NCBI RefSeq assembly: GCF_024171955.1
Contig: NZ_JAMTCS010000010.1
Coordinates: 62,001 to 126,000 of the forward strand
Source: Promicromonospora thailandica
GTDB lineage: Bacteria > Actinomycetota > Actinomycetes > Actinomycetales > Cellulomonadaceae
Direction: 5' to 3'
Length of the DNA stretch: 64,000 bases
The notes under the pieces were generated by a model, which worked only from the letters and a program-made list of their open reading frames with translations, was not told where the DNA came from and did not search any database. Shown here piece by piece: positions 14,928 through 23,585 of this stretch. The number at the start of each line of letters is the position of its first letter. Position 1 is the stretch's first letter. The position numbers and the translations under genes were made by a program.

Positions 14928-16205
14928 GTGAACAGGACACCTCGCCTCGTCGCGGCGGCGACGGCGTCGACCCTCACGCTGGCCCTCGCCCTCACCGGGT
15001 GCGGCCGCAGCGACGAGGCCGGCACCACGGACGAAGGATCCACCGGCATCACCGACGGGCCCGCGACGGGCACCATCGAGGTCTGGGCCATGGGCACCGA
15101 GGGCGAGCTGCTGCCCGAGCTCGCCGAGCAGTTCGAGGCCGACAACCCCGAGGCGACCGTGAACGTCACCCCCGTGCCGTGGGAGTCGTCCACCGAGAAG
15201 ATCAACACCGCCATCGCCACCGGCGAGGTGCCCGACGTCATGCAGGTCGGCACCACCCTGATGAGCGGCTTCGTCGGGCTGGATGGGCTCGCTCCCACCC
15301 CCGAGGCCATCGACCCCGACGCGTTCTTCCCGGGCGCGTGGGACACCACCGTCGTCGACGGCACCTCCTACGGCGTGCCCTGGTACGTCGAGTCGCGCGT
15401 GCTGTACTACCGCACCGACCTCGCGCAGGAGGCGGGCGTCGAGGCGCCGCAGACCTGGGCCGACCTCACCGAGTTCGCCGCCGGCCTGCAGGACGCCGGG
15501 GCCGACGAGGGCATCGCGCTGCAGACCCGCGGCAACTCCACCGCCCTCATGTACCTGCCGTTCTACTGGCAGGCGGGCGGCGAGATCATGGACGACGCCG
15601 GGGAGTTCACCCTCGACAACGACGCCCAGGTCAAGGCCCTGGAGTACTACTCGTCGTTCATGCGCGACGGCCTCGCGCCCCCTGTCCTGGTCGAGGACGA
15701 GAAGGTGCAGAACTTCGTCGACGGCAGGCTCGGCTCGTTCGTCTCGGGCCCCTGGGAGCGTGCGAACCTGCTGACCACGGCGGGTGACGACTTCGCCGGT
15801 AAGTTCGGCGTCGTGCCGCTGCCGTCGGACGAGACCACCGCGTCGTTCATCGGCGGCTCGAACCTCGCCGTGCTCGCGGACGCCGCGAACCCGGACGCCG
15901 CGTGGAAGTTCGTCCAGTTCGCCACCGACCCCGCCACGCAGGTGGACTGGTTCGGGATCTCCAGCGACCTGCCCGCCGTCGAGGCCTCGTGGGAGGACCC
16001 CGCCCTGGCCGACGACGACGCCGTCGCCGTCTACGAGGACGTGCTGACCACCGCACGCTCCACCCCGGCGATCCCGACCTGGGCCGAGATCGAGCACGAG
16101 CTCGACCTGATCATCGAGCAGGTCATCGCCGGCGACCTGACCCCGCAGGACGCGGCCACGCAGATGCAGGACGCCGCGACCTCGATCGGGACGGGTCTGG
16201 ACTGA
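14928..16205 (+). CDS. sugar ABC transporter substrate-binding lipoprotein (family 1)
   Basis: It should capture an extracellular oligosaccharide for the two downstream permeases. The GTG at 14928 has AAAGGAG 6 nt upstream and gives a lipoprotein signal ending ALTGC (Cys25). The mature part has the family 1 binding-protein pattern (TIEVWAMGTEGELLPELAEQF, the VPDVMQVGTT segment, Trp-rich hinge regions, GGSNLAVLADAANPDAAWKF), and is 425 aa in total. It is first in the operon under the LacI-controlled promoter. The ligand is not readable; the downstream glycosidases suggest a gluco-oligosaccharide. Confidence 0.92.
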   Translation: MNRTPRLVAAATASTLTLALALTGCGRSDEAGTTDEGSTGITDGPATGTIEVWAMGTEGELLPELAEQFEADNPEATVNVTPVPWESSTEKINTAIATGEVPDVMQVGTTLMSGFVGLDGLAPTPEAIDPDAFFPGAWDTTVVDGTSYGVPWYVESRVLYYRTDLAQEAGVEAPQTWADLTEFAAGLQDAGADEGIALQTRGNSTALMYLPFYWQAGGEIMDDAGEFTLDNDAQVKALEYYSSFMRDGLAPPVLVEDEKVQNFVDGRLGSFVSGPWERANLLTTAGDDFAGKFGVVPLPSDETTASFIGGSNLAVLADAANPDAAWKFVQFATDPATQVDWFGISSDLPAVEASWEDPALADDDAVAVYEDVLTTARSTPAIPTWAEIEHELDLIIEQVIAGDLTPQDAATQMQDAATSIGTGLD

Positions 16206-16207
16206 CC

Positions 16208-17098
16208 GTGGCCGTCTCCGCACGCCGCCGCCGCACCGGCATCGCCGCCTGGGGCTTCGCGCTGCCGTTCACCGTGCTGTTCGCGGTCTTCATGCTGGTC
16301 CCCGTCGCGTCCTCCCTGTACATGGCGTTCACCGACATGCGCGGGCGGGACCTGCGGAGCCCGTGGGCCGTCAACTTCGTGGGGTTCGACAACTTCGCCG
16401 AGGCCCTCGCGGACCCGAAGTTCCAGCAGGCCGCCGGCAACACGCTCTACTTCGTCGGGGTGGCCATGCCGCTCACCCTCGCGATCGCGCTGCTGCTGGC
16501 GGTGCTGCTGAACTCGGGGCTGGCGTGGTTCCGGTCGGTCTTCCGCGTGGGGTTCTACGCCCCCGTGGTGACGTCGATCGTCGCGGTGGCGGTCGTGTGG
16601 CGGTTCCTGCTGCAGCCCGACTTCGGTCTGGTGAACTCCGCGCTCGGCGTGGTCGGGATCGACGGGCCGCGGTGGCTCACCGACGAGGTGTGGGCCATGC
16701 CGTCCCTCATCGTCATGGCGACGTGGCGCAACGTCGGCTACTCGATGGTGATCCTGCTGGCGGGCCTCCAGGGCATCCCGCGCGACGTGTACGAGGCGTC
16801 CGCCATCGACGGCGCTGGTCCCGTGCGTCAGTTCTGGTCCGTCACGGTCCCGCTGCTGCGGCCGACGCTGCTGTTCTGCGCCGTCATCACCGGCATCGGG
16901 TACCTGCAGTTCTTCGAGGAGCCGTTCGTGATGACGCAGGGCGGGCCCCTGGGCGCCACCAACTCGGTGGCGTACGAGATCTTCAACCAGTTCGGCTTCG
17001 GCAACTACGGCCTGTCGGCGGCGATGAGCTACATCCTGTTCGTCGCGATCGTGATCCTGTCGTACCTGCAGTTCCGCCTGCTCCGGACGGAGAAGTGA
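16208..17098 (+). CDS. sugar ABC transporter permease 1
   Basis: This inner-membrane permease has about six transmembrane helices and the EAA loop YEASAIDGAGPVRQFWSVTVP that contacts the ATPase, typical of MalF-like CUT1 permeases (296 aa). The GTG at 16208 lies 2 nt after the binding-protein stop. The stop overlaps the next permease's ATG (TGATG). No ATP-binding subunit is encoded here; actinobacterial CUT1 systems commonly share a remote MsiK-type ATPase. Confidence 0.93.
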   Translation: MAVSARRRRTGIAAWGFALPFTVLFAVFMLVPVASSLYMAFTDMRGRDLRSPWAVNFVGFDNFAEALADPKFQQAAGNTLYFVGVAMPLTLAIALLLAVLLNSGLAWFRSVFRVGFYAPVVTSIVAVAVVWRFLLQPDFGLVNSALGVVGIDGPRWLTDEVWAMPSLIVMATWRNVGYSMVILLAGLQGIPRDVYEASAIDGAGPVRQFWSVTVPLLRPTLLFCAVITGIGYLQFFEEPFVMTQGGPLGATNSVAYEIFNQFGFGNYGLSAAMSYILFVAIVILSYLQFRLLRTEK

Positions 17099-17940
17099 TG
17101 GCCACCGCTACCCGGTCCCGGCCGCTGGCGCCCCGCGCCCTGCTGCTCAACGTCGCCCTGCTGGTCGGCCTCGTCGCCTCCGTCGGGCCGCTGGTCTGGA
17201 TGGTCGTGTCCTCGGTCAAGCCCGAGGGCGAGATCCGGCAGTTCCCGCCCACGCTGATCCCCGACGAGGTCACGTGGTCCAACTACACCGAGCTGTTCGC
17301 GCAGCTGAGCTTCCCGCGGTACTTCCTCAACTCCGTGGTCGTGGCGCTGGCCGTCACCGTCGGGTCGGTCCTGTTCAGCGCGATGGTCGGCTACGCGCTG
17401 GCCAAGCTGGACTTCCCTGGCAAGCGCACGCTGTTCGCGCTCGTGATGGGCACGCTCATGGTGCCCGGCATGGTCACGTTCGTGCCGCTGTTCGTGCTGG
17501 TGGCCAACCTGGACCTCATCAACACGTACGCGGCGCTGATCCTGCCGTTCCTCGCGGCCCCGTTCGGGGTGTTCCTCATGCGGCAGTTCATGCTCGACGT
17601 GCCGGACGAGCTGCTCGACGCCGCCCGCGTCGACGGTGCCGGTGAGTTCCGCACCTTCTTCCGCATCGTGCTGCCGCAGGCCCGGCCCGCCCTGGCGACG
17701 CTCGGCATCCTGACCTTCCTCGGGTCCTGGAACAACTTCCTGTGGCCGCTGGTCGCCGTGCAGTCCGCCGACAAGTACACCCTGCCCGTGGCCCTGGCCC
17801 TGTACTCGACCGGCCAGAACACCGTGCAGTACGGCCTGCTGGTGGCGGGCGCCACCGTCATCGTGCTGCCCATCCTCGTCGTCTTCCTCGTCCTGCAGCG
17901 CCACATCGTGCAGGGCATCTCGACCACCGGCCTCAAGTAG
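17098..17940 (+). CDS. sugar ABC transporter permease 2
   Basis: A MalG-like permease of 280 aa with six hydrophobic helices and the EAA loop LDAARVDGAGEFRTFFRIVLP. It overlaps the upstream permease stop by one base, implying translational coupling, and pairs with it to form the membrane channel. GH1 beta-glucosidase follows 26 bp downstream. Confidence 0.93.
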   Translation: MATATRSRPLAPRALLLNVALLVGLVASVGPLVWMVVSSVKPEGEIRQFPPTLIPDEVTWSNYTELFAQLSFPRYFLNSVVVALAVTVGSVLFSAMVGYALAKLDFPGKRTLFALVMGTLMVPGMVTFVPLFVLVANLDLINTYAALILPFLAAPFGVFLMRQFMLDVPDELLDAARVDGAGEFRTFFRIVLPQARPALATLGILTFLGSWNNFLWPLVAVQSADKYTLPVALALYSTGQNTVQYGLLVAGATVIVLPILVVFLVLQRHIVQGISTTGLK

Positions 17941-17966
17941 CCGTCCCCGTTCCAAGGAGCTCGTCC

Positions 17967-19154
17967 GTGACCGAAGAGACCACGCTGCCCACCGCCCCCG
18001 GCTTCCTCTGGGGCGCCTCGACCGCCGCGCACCAGATCGAGGGCGGCAACGTCAACAGCGACTGGTGGGCCAAGGAGCACGTGGCGGGGTCGCTGTGCGC
18101 GGAGAGCTCGGGCGACGCCGTCGACAGCTACCACCGCTACCCCGAGGACATCCGCCTGCTCGCGGACGCGGGCCTGAACGCCTACCGCTTCTCGGTCGAG
18201 TGGGCACGCATCGAGCCCGCCGAGGGCGAGATCTCGCGGGCCCAGCTCGCGCACTACCGGCGCATGATCGACGCCTGCCTCGCGGCGGGCGTGACCCCCG
18301 TGGTGACGCTGCTGCACTTCACGCTGCCGCGGTGGTTCGCGGAGCGCGGCGGCTGGTTCGCGCCCGACGCGATCGACGCGTACGCGCGCTACGTCGAGGC
18401 GGTCACGCCGATCCTGGCCGACGTGCGGCACGTGGTCACCATCAACGAGCCCAACATCACCTCGATGATGCTCGGCGCCAGCCGGCGCACCAACCTCGAC
18501 GCCGCGGGGCTCGCCGCCCCGGACGAGGCGGCGTCCGAGATCCAGGCGACGGCGCACCGGCGTGCCGTCGAGATCCTGCACGGGCTGGGGCACGTGCGCG
18601 CCGGCTGGACCATCGCCAACCAGGTGTTCCAGGCGGCGCACGGCGCGCAGGAGGCCCGCGACGCCTACGCCTACCCGCGGGAGGACTTCTTCCTCGAGGT
18701 GGCCCGCGGCGACGACTTCGTCGGCGTCCAGAGCTACCTGCGCACGATCATCGGGGCGGACGGCGAGCCCGTGCCCTTCGGCGACGACGTCGAGAAGACG
18801 CTGACCGGGTGGGAGTACTACCCGCAGGCGCTCGGCGAGGCGCTGGAGTACACCCACCGCATCACCGGCGGCGTGCCCATGATCGTCACCGAGAACGGCA
18901 TCGCCACCGCCGACGACAGCCGGCGCATCGACTACACGCGTGGCGCCCTGGAGGGCATGGCGCGGGCGATGGCCGCCGGCTCCCGCGTCGAGGGCTACCT
19001 GCACTGGTCGCTGCTCGACAACTACGAGTGGATGAGCGGTTTCGCCCCGACGTTCGGGCTGGTCGCCGTCGACCGCACCACGTTCGAGCGCACCCCCAAG
19101 CCGAGTCTCGGGTGGCTCGGCACGGTCGCCCGCACGGGCGAGCTGCCCGGCTGA
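17967..19154 (+). CDS. GH1 family beta-glucosidase
   Basis: A cytoplasmic retaining beta-glycosidase: the acid/base Glu is in TINEPN (about residue 161) and the nucleophile Glu in IVTENG (about residue 309). FLWGASTAAHQIEG at the N-terminus and YLHWSLLDNYEW near the C-terminus are GH1 signatures. At 395 aa it is shorter than the usual 440-460, without loss of a catalytic motif. No signal peptide. AAGGAG precedes the GTG at 17967. It should hydrolyse imported beta-linked oligosaccharides. Confidence 0.93.
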   Translation: MTEETTLPTAPGFLWGASTAAHQIEGGNVNSDWWAKEHVAGSLCAESSGDAVDSYHRYPEDIRLLADAGLNAYRFSVEWARIEPAEGEISRAQLAHYRRMIDACLAAGVTPVVTLLHFTLPRWFAERGGWFAPDAIDAYARYVEAVTPILADVRHVVTINEPNITSMMLGASRRTNLDAAGLAAPDEAASEIQATAHRRAVEILHGLGHVRAGWTIANQVFQAAHGAQEARDAYAYPREDFFLEVARGDDFVGVQSYLRTIIGADGEPVPFGDDVEKTLTGWEYYPQALGEALEYTHRITGGVPMIVTENGIATADDSRRIDYTRGALEGMARAMAAGSRVEGYLHWSLLDNYEWMSGFAPTFGLVAVDRTTFERTPKPSLGWLGTVARTGELPG

Positions 19155-19168
19155 GGCCGCACGAGCCC

Positions 19169-19210
19169 CTGTACGAACCGACCTGCACGAACCGACCTGT
19201 ACGAAACCGG
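19169..19210 (+). repeat. three tandem 14-bp repeats upstream of the secreted glycoamylase-like gene
   Basis: CTGTACGAACCGAC, CTGCACGAACCGAC and CTGTACGAAACCGG run head to tail between the GH1 stop and the next ribosome-binding site. They may be slippage products or a regulator array. Confidence 0.6.
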
Positions 19211-19236
19211 CTACGACGACGTAGAGGAGACGCACG

Positions 19237-20814
19237 ATGGGACACCTGGGAAGACATCCGAGAGCGCGCCGGAGCGCCGTGGCGGCCGCCGCCGTCGCCG
19301 CGCTGGCGCTGACGCCGCTGCCCGCGAGCGCCACCGGACAGGAGGCAGCCGGGCAGGAGGCCCCGGGAGCGGCCTCCGCGGGCCAGGACCGGCGGCAGCT
19401 GCGCACCTGGGCCGCGGACACGTGGCGGTCGTTCGACGCCCTGGTGGTCGAGGAGACGGGTCTGCCCGACGACAACATCGGGGGCGACCTCGACCCGGGC
19501 AGCCGCGGCGGGTACACGTCGCCGACCAACATCGGCGCGTACCTGTGGAGCACCGTGGTGGCGCGTGACCTGGGCCTGATCGGGGCGCGCGAGGCGCACC
19601 GCCGTCTGGCGACGACCCTGGGCACGGTGGCGGGGCTGGAGCACCACGAGCCCAGCGGCATGTTCTACAACTGGTACGACCCGGCCACGGGCGACAAGCT
19701 CCTGGAGTTCCCCACGAGCGGCGACCCGGTCAAGCCGTTCCTGTCGAGCGTGGACAACGGGTGGCTGGCCACGGGCCTGCTGCTGGCGAGCCGCGCGGAC
19801 CCGGCGCTGGCCGACGAGGCGGACGCCGTCCGCGAGCGGATGGACTTCGGCTGCTTCTACGACCCGGCGCAGAACCAGATCCGGGGCGGCTTCTGGGACG
19901 AGGACCCGCAGGAGACGGCGCCCGTGCCGGGCGACTACTGCGCGATGGGTGCCGACGTCTGGTACACGGGTCACCACTACGGGGCGTTCAACACCGAGCC
20001 GCGCATCGCGTCCTACCTGGGCATCGCGGCGGGGCAGATCCCGGCGGAGCACTACTTCGGCACGTACCGCACGTTCCCGGACTCGTGCGACTGGGACTGG
20101 ACCGAGACACGCCCCACGGGGCACTGGGCCGAGTACCTGGGCGTGCCGGTGTTCGAGGGCGCCCTGCCCTACCGCGGCACGCGCGTGGTGCCGACGTGGG
20201 GCGGCAGCATGTTCGAGGCGCTCATGGTGCCGCTGTTCGTGCCCGAGGAACGGTGGGGCCCGCGGTCCTGGGGCCGCAACCACCCGCTGTACGTGCGCGG
20301 GCAGATCGAGCACGGCCTGCACGAGGCGGGCTACGGGTACTGGGGCTTCTCGCCGTCGAACGACCCGGCGGGCGGGTACCGCGAGTACGGCGTGGACCAG
20401 CTGGGGCTGGACGGGCCGGGCTACACCTCGGACCAGGAGCGCACGACGGTGGACCAGCCGTACGAGGGCTGCCGCGAGGGCTCGCCCGCGCCCACGGAGT
20501 ACGGCGACGGCGTCGTGACGCCGCACGCCTCGTTCCTCGCGCTGCGCTACGCGCACGGTGACGCCATGGCGAACCTGCGGAACATCGCCGCGGACTTCGA
20601 CGCCTACGGCCCGGGCGGCTTCTACGACGCCGTCGCGGTGCGCAGCGGCCAGGTGTCGCAGCGCTACCTGGCCCTGGACCAGGGCATGATCATGGCCGCG
20701 CTGGGCAACGAGCTGGCCGGGGACGCCGTCCGCCGCTACGTCTCGCGCGGTGCCCTGGAGCGCGAGGTGCGCCCGCTGATGCGCATGGAGGAGTTCGCGG
20801 TGGGCCGCGACTGA
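19237..20814 (+). CDS. secreted glycoamylase-like ((alpha/alpha)6) glycosidase, possibly GH144-related
   Basis: A 525-aa protein with a signal peptide (twin Arg, hydrophobic Ala-rich core, cleavage after PASA at residue 32). The mature part contains FLSSVDNGWLATGLL and a WGGSMFEALMVPL-type block with GYGYWGFSPS and YGVDQLGL, features I associate with the glycoamylase/DUF3131 (alpha/alpha)6 fold, a group that includes GH144 endo-beta-1,2-glucanases. Four Cys residues could form two disulfides. Context (GH1, ABC importer, LacI) suggests it releases oligosaccharides outside the cell. The family call is moderate; the substrate is speculative. GAGGAG precedes the ATG. Confidence 0.65.
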   Translation: MGHLGRHPRARRSAVAAAAVAALALTPLPASATGQEAAGQEAPGAASAGQDRRQLRTWAADTWRSFDALVVEETGLPDDNIGGDLDPGSRGGYTSPTNIGAYLWSTVVARDLGLIGAREAHRRLATTLGTVAGLEHHEPSGMFYNWYDPATGDKLLEFPTSGDPVKPFLSSVDNGWLATGLLLASRADPALADEADAVRERMDFGCFYDPAQNQIRGGFWDEDPQETAPVPGDYCAMGADVWYTGHHYGAFNTEPRIASYLGIAAGQIPAEHYFGTYRTFPDSCDWDWTETRPTGHWAEYLGVPVFEGALPYRGTRVVPTWGGSMFEALMVPLFVPEERWGPRSWGRNHPLYVRGQIEHGLHEAGYGYWGFSPSNDPAGGYREYGVDQLGLDGPGYTSDQERTTVDQPYEGCREGSPAPTEYGDGVVTPHASFLALRYAHGDAMANLRNIAADFDAYGPGGFYDAVAVRSGQVSQRYLALDQGMIMAALGNELAGDAVRRYVSRGALEREVRPLMRMEEFAVGRD

Positions 20815-20829
20815 CCCCCACCCCCCGCG

Positions 20830-20875
20830 CGTGTCGGACGCTCAGGCCACCATGGTGACCTGAGCGTCCGACACG
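20830..20875. repeat. 46-bp palindrome, family B copy 2
   Basis: Two 23-nt arms pair at 22 of 23 positions around CACCATGGTG, with an unpaired C/A at the same place as in the copy at 11993-12034. Unlike the other elements it lies between two genes in the same direction, so it could terminate or attenuate transcription before the GH13 gene. Confidence 0.88.
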
Positions 20876-20901
20876 TCCGTACCTGACGAAGGAGCAGTCC
20901 G

Positions 20902-22530
20902 TTGACCGTCGATCTCGCCTCCCGCCTGGGACGCACCGTGCTCTACCAGATCTACCCGCAGTCGTTCGCGGACGCGAACGGCGACGGGATCGGCGACCTC
21001 GCGGGGATCGCCGGGCGCCTCGACTACCTCGCGTGGCTCGGGGTGGACGCGATCTGGCTCAGCCCGTGCTTCGTCTCACCCTTCGCCGACGCCGGGTACG
21101 ACGTCGCGGACTTCCTCACCGTGGCCCCGCGCTACGGCACCAACGAGGACATGGCACGGCTGACGGAGGAGGCCGGCCGGCGCGGCATCAGCGTGCTGCT
21201 CGACCTCGTGGCCGGGCACACCTCCGACCAGCACCCGTGGTTCCGCGCGTCCGCCGACGACCCGGAGGACCACCGGTTCGTGTGGAGCGACGTGCCCGCC
21301 GAGGGGTTCCAGCCCGGTCCCGGCACGCGGGGCGGGTACTACAGGCCCAACTTCTTCCCCGTGCAGCCCGCGCTGAACTACGGGTACGCCCGCCTGGACC
21401 CCGCCGAGCCGTGGCGCCAGCCGGTGGACGCCCCCGGGCCGCTCGCCAACCGCGCCGCGCTGCGGGAGATCATGGCGCACTGGTTCGGCCTCGGCGTGGC
21501 CGGGTTCCGGGTGGACATGGCGTCGTCGCTCGTCAAGGACGACCCCGGCCACGTGGAGACCGGGAAGCTGTGGCGCGAGATGCGCGCCTGGCTGGACCGC
21601 GAGTGGCCCGGCCGCGTGATCGTCAGCGAGTGGGGCGACCCGAGGGTCTCGGTGCCGGCGGGGTTCCACGCGGACTTCTTCCTCCAGTTCGGCGGGGACG
21701 ACAACGGCCTGCCGCTGCGCTCGCTGTGGAACAACGGCGCGGGCGTCGTGGACCCGGCCTGGGGCGACGTGCCCGCGTGGGCGGCCGCGGAGGCGCGCGG
21801 CGACGCCCTGACGTTCGTGCGGGCCTGGCAGGCGGCCGCGGACGCCATCGCCGCCGACGGGCGGGGCGGCGTGGTGGGCCTGCCGACCTCGAACCACGAC
21901 TTCACGCGCCTCGTGGCCGGCCCGCGCGACGCCGAGCAGGCGCGCGTGGCCCACGTGCTGACCATGACGTGGCCCGCCATGCCGTCGGTGTACTACGGCG
22001 ACGAGATCGGGATGCGCTACGTGCCGGGCACGCCCACGCTGGAGGGATCGCGGCTCGGCCCGGCGTACGACCGCTCCGGGTCGCGCACCCCGATGCAGTG
22101 GGGCGACCTGCCCGCCGGCCCGTACGGCCCCGGGACGCCCGCGACGTCGACCTACCTGCCGCAGGACCCCGACCCGGACCGGCCGACCGTCGCGGCCCAG
22201 GTGGACGACGAGGGATCGCTGCTGCACCTGGTCCGGGACCTGATCGCGCTGCGGCACGGCGACTCCCGCCTCGACGTCGGCGCCCCCGTCGAGGTGCTCG
22301 CCACCGGGTACCCGCTGGCATACCTGCGGGGCGGCACGCTCGCCGTCGTGCTCAACCCGGGCGGCGTGGAGGTGCGGCTCCCCCTGGCGGGCGCCGCCGC
22401 GGCGCGGACGGTGCTCGCGCGCGGTCTGGACGTGGAGCCGGGCGACGGCGGGACGGGCGACGGCACGAGCGACGTCGTCCGCCTGGCCGGGCACGGGTAC
22501 GCGGTGCTCGACCTGGCCGCCGCCGGCTGA
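20902..22530 (+). CDS. GH13 family alpha-glucosidase / oligo-1,6-glucosidase
   Basis: An intracellular alpha-glycosidase of 542 aa. The GH13 regions are clear: QIYPQSFADANGDGIGDL at the N-terminus, nucleophile Asp205 in GFRVDMAS, acid/base Glu243 in VSEWGD and the third Asp333 in TSNHDFTR; YYGDEIGM follows. This pattern fits the alpha-glucosidase/trehalose-related subfamilies without discriminating them. The start is a TTG at 20902 with AAGGAG upstream. It is the last gene of the glycan cluster but sits behind a palindrome that may uncouple it. Confidence 0.9.
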   Translation: MTVDLASRLGRTVLYQIYPQSFADANGDGIGDLAGIAGRLDYLAWLGVDAIWLSPCFVSPFADAGYDVADFLTVAPRYGTNEDMARLTEEAGRRGISVLLDLVAGHTSDQHPWFRASADDPEDHRFVWSDVPAEGFQPGPGTRGGYYRPNFFPVQPALNYGYARLDPAEPWRQPVDAPGPLANRAALREIMAHWFGLGVAGFRVDMASSLVKDDPGHVETGKLWREMRAWLDREWPGRVIVSEWGDPRVSVPAGFHADFFLQFGGDDNGLPLRSLWNNGAGVVDPAWGDVPAWAAAEARGDALTFVRAWQAAADAIAADGRGGVVGLPTSNHDFTRLVAGPRDAEQARVAHVLTMTWPAMPSVYYGDEIGMRYVPGTPTLEGSRLGPAYDRSGSRTPMQWGDLPAGPYGPGTPATSTYLPQDPDPDRPTVAAQVDDEGSLLHLVRDLIALRHGDSRLDVGAPVEVLATGYPLAYLRGGTLAVVLNPGGVEVRLPLAGAAAARTVLARGLDVEPGDGGTGDGTSDVVRLAGHGYAVLDLAAAG

Positions 22531-22551
22531 CCTGCAGACGGCGTGGGCCGG

Positions 22552-23487
22552 TCAGCCCTCCGCGCGGACGCCGCCGGCGCTGCCCGCCGAGACACCCATC
22601 GCCGGTCGCGGCATCCGGCGGAAGCTGCCCGGCGGCATGCCGTGCGCACGCCGGAAGGCGGCCGAGAAGGCGAACTCGGTCGAGTAGCCGACCTGGCGGG
22701 CGATCGTCGCGAGCGGCGCGTCGGTCTCGCGCAGCAGCCCGGCCGCCCGCTCCAGGCGCCACTGGGTGACGTAGCGCATGGGCGGCCGGCCGACGAGCGC
22801 GGCGAAGCGCCGCGCGAACGACGTGCGCGGCAGTCCCGCGACCCGGCTGAGGCGCTCCACGGTCCACGGCTCCGCGGGGTTCTCGTGGATCTGCCGCAGG
22901 GCGGTCGCGATGGCCGGGTCGTCGGTCAGCGCGCCGGCGCCCGGCTCGTGCTCGTCGCGCCACTGCCGCAGCACGTGGACGAGCACCAGGTCCAGGAGGG
23001 CCGGCACCGTCGCGTCGTCGCCCTCCGGGCTCGCCGACACCTCGGCGCGCAGCAGGTCGGTCAGCGCCCGCAGCCGCGGGCCGCGCTCGGGGTCGGGAGA
23101 CACGACGACGAGGTCGGGCAGCGTCCGCAGGTAGTGCGGGGCACGGCCGGGGCCGAGGTGGTAGGACCCGCACAGGAACTCGAAGCTCGCGGGACCCGGC
23201 TCCGGCCGGTGCGGGCCGAGCTCCACCATCGGCAGGTCGCGCAGCCTGGCCGGGACGGACGAGAGCCCGTGCGGGGCACCCGCCGACGTGAGCACCACGT
23301 CGCCCGGCCGGAGCTCGACCGGGTCGCCCTGCTCGGTGACCAGCCAGCACGTGCCCGCCAGGACGACGTGGAAGCCGCTGCCCTCGAAGGCGGGGAACCG
23401 TACGCCGCGCGAGCCGGTCTGCCGCACCAGCCGCGCCCCCGGCCGGCCCACTCGGACGGAACGGATCACCTCACCCACCAGGTCCAT
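22552..23487 (-). CDS. AraC family transcriptional regulator (cupin-type sensor)
   Basis: About 311 aa: an N-terminal cupin-like sensor (ELRPGDVVLTSAGAPHGLS) and a C-terminal AraC DNA-binding domain (WTVERLSRVAGLPRTSFARRF ending with IARQVGYSTEFAFSAAFRRAHG). The ATG at 23487 has TAGCAT 7 nt upstream. It is divergent from the acyl-CoA dehydrogenase-fold gene and probably controls it; the effector is unknown. Confidence 0.9.
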   Translation of the reverse strand: MDLVGEVIRSVRVGRPGARLVRQTGSRGVRFPAFEGSGFHVVLAGTCWLVTEQGDPVELRPGDVVLTSAGAPHGLSSVPARLRDLPMVELGPHRPEPGPASFEFLCGSYHLGPGRAPHYLRTLPDLVVVSPDPERGPRLRALTDLLRAEVSASPEGDDATVPALLDLVLVHVLRQWRDEHEPGAGALTDDPAIATALRQIHENPAEPWTVERLSRVAGLPRTSFARRFAALVGRPPMRYVTQWRLERAAGLLRETDAPLATIARQVGYSTEFAFSAAFRRAHGMPPGSFRRMPRPAMGVSAGSAGGVRAEG

Positions 23488-23494
23488 ACCGTGG

Positions 23495-23500
23495 ATGCTA
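23495..23500 (-). promoter_or_regulatory. -10 element of the AraC-type gene
   Basis: TAGCAT on the minus strand, 7 nt before the ATG at 23487; leaderless start predicted. Confidence 0.5.
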
Positions 23501-23585
23501 ACCCCGGGGTCTCGGGGCACGGTCGCGTATGGACCCGCGCGGCTCGCGCATGGTCCGTGGGTCCGCCGGTTGCTGGACTCGTGCG

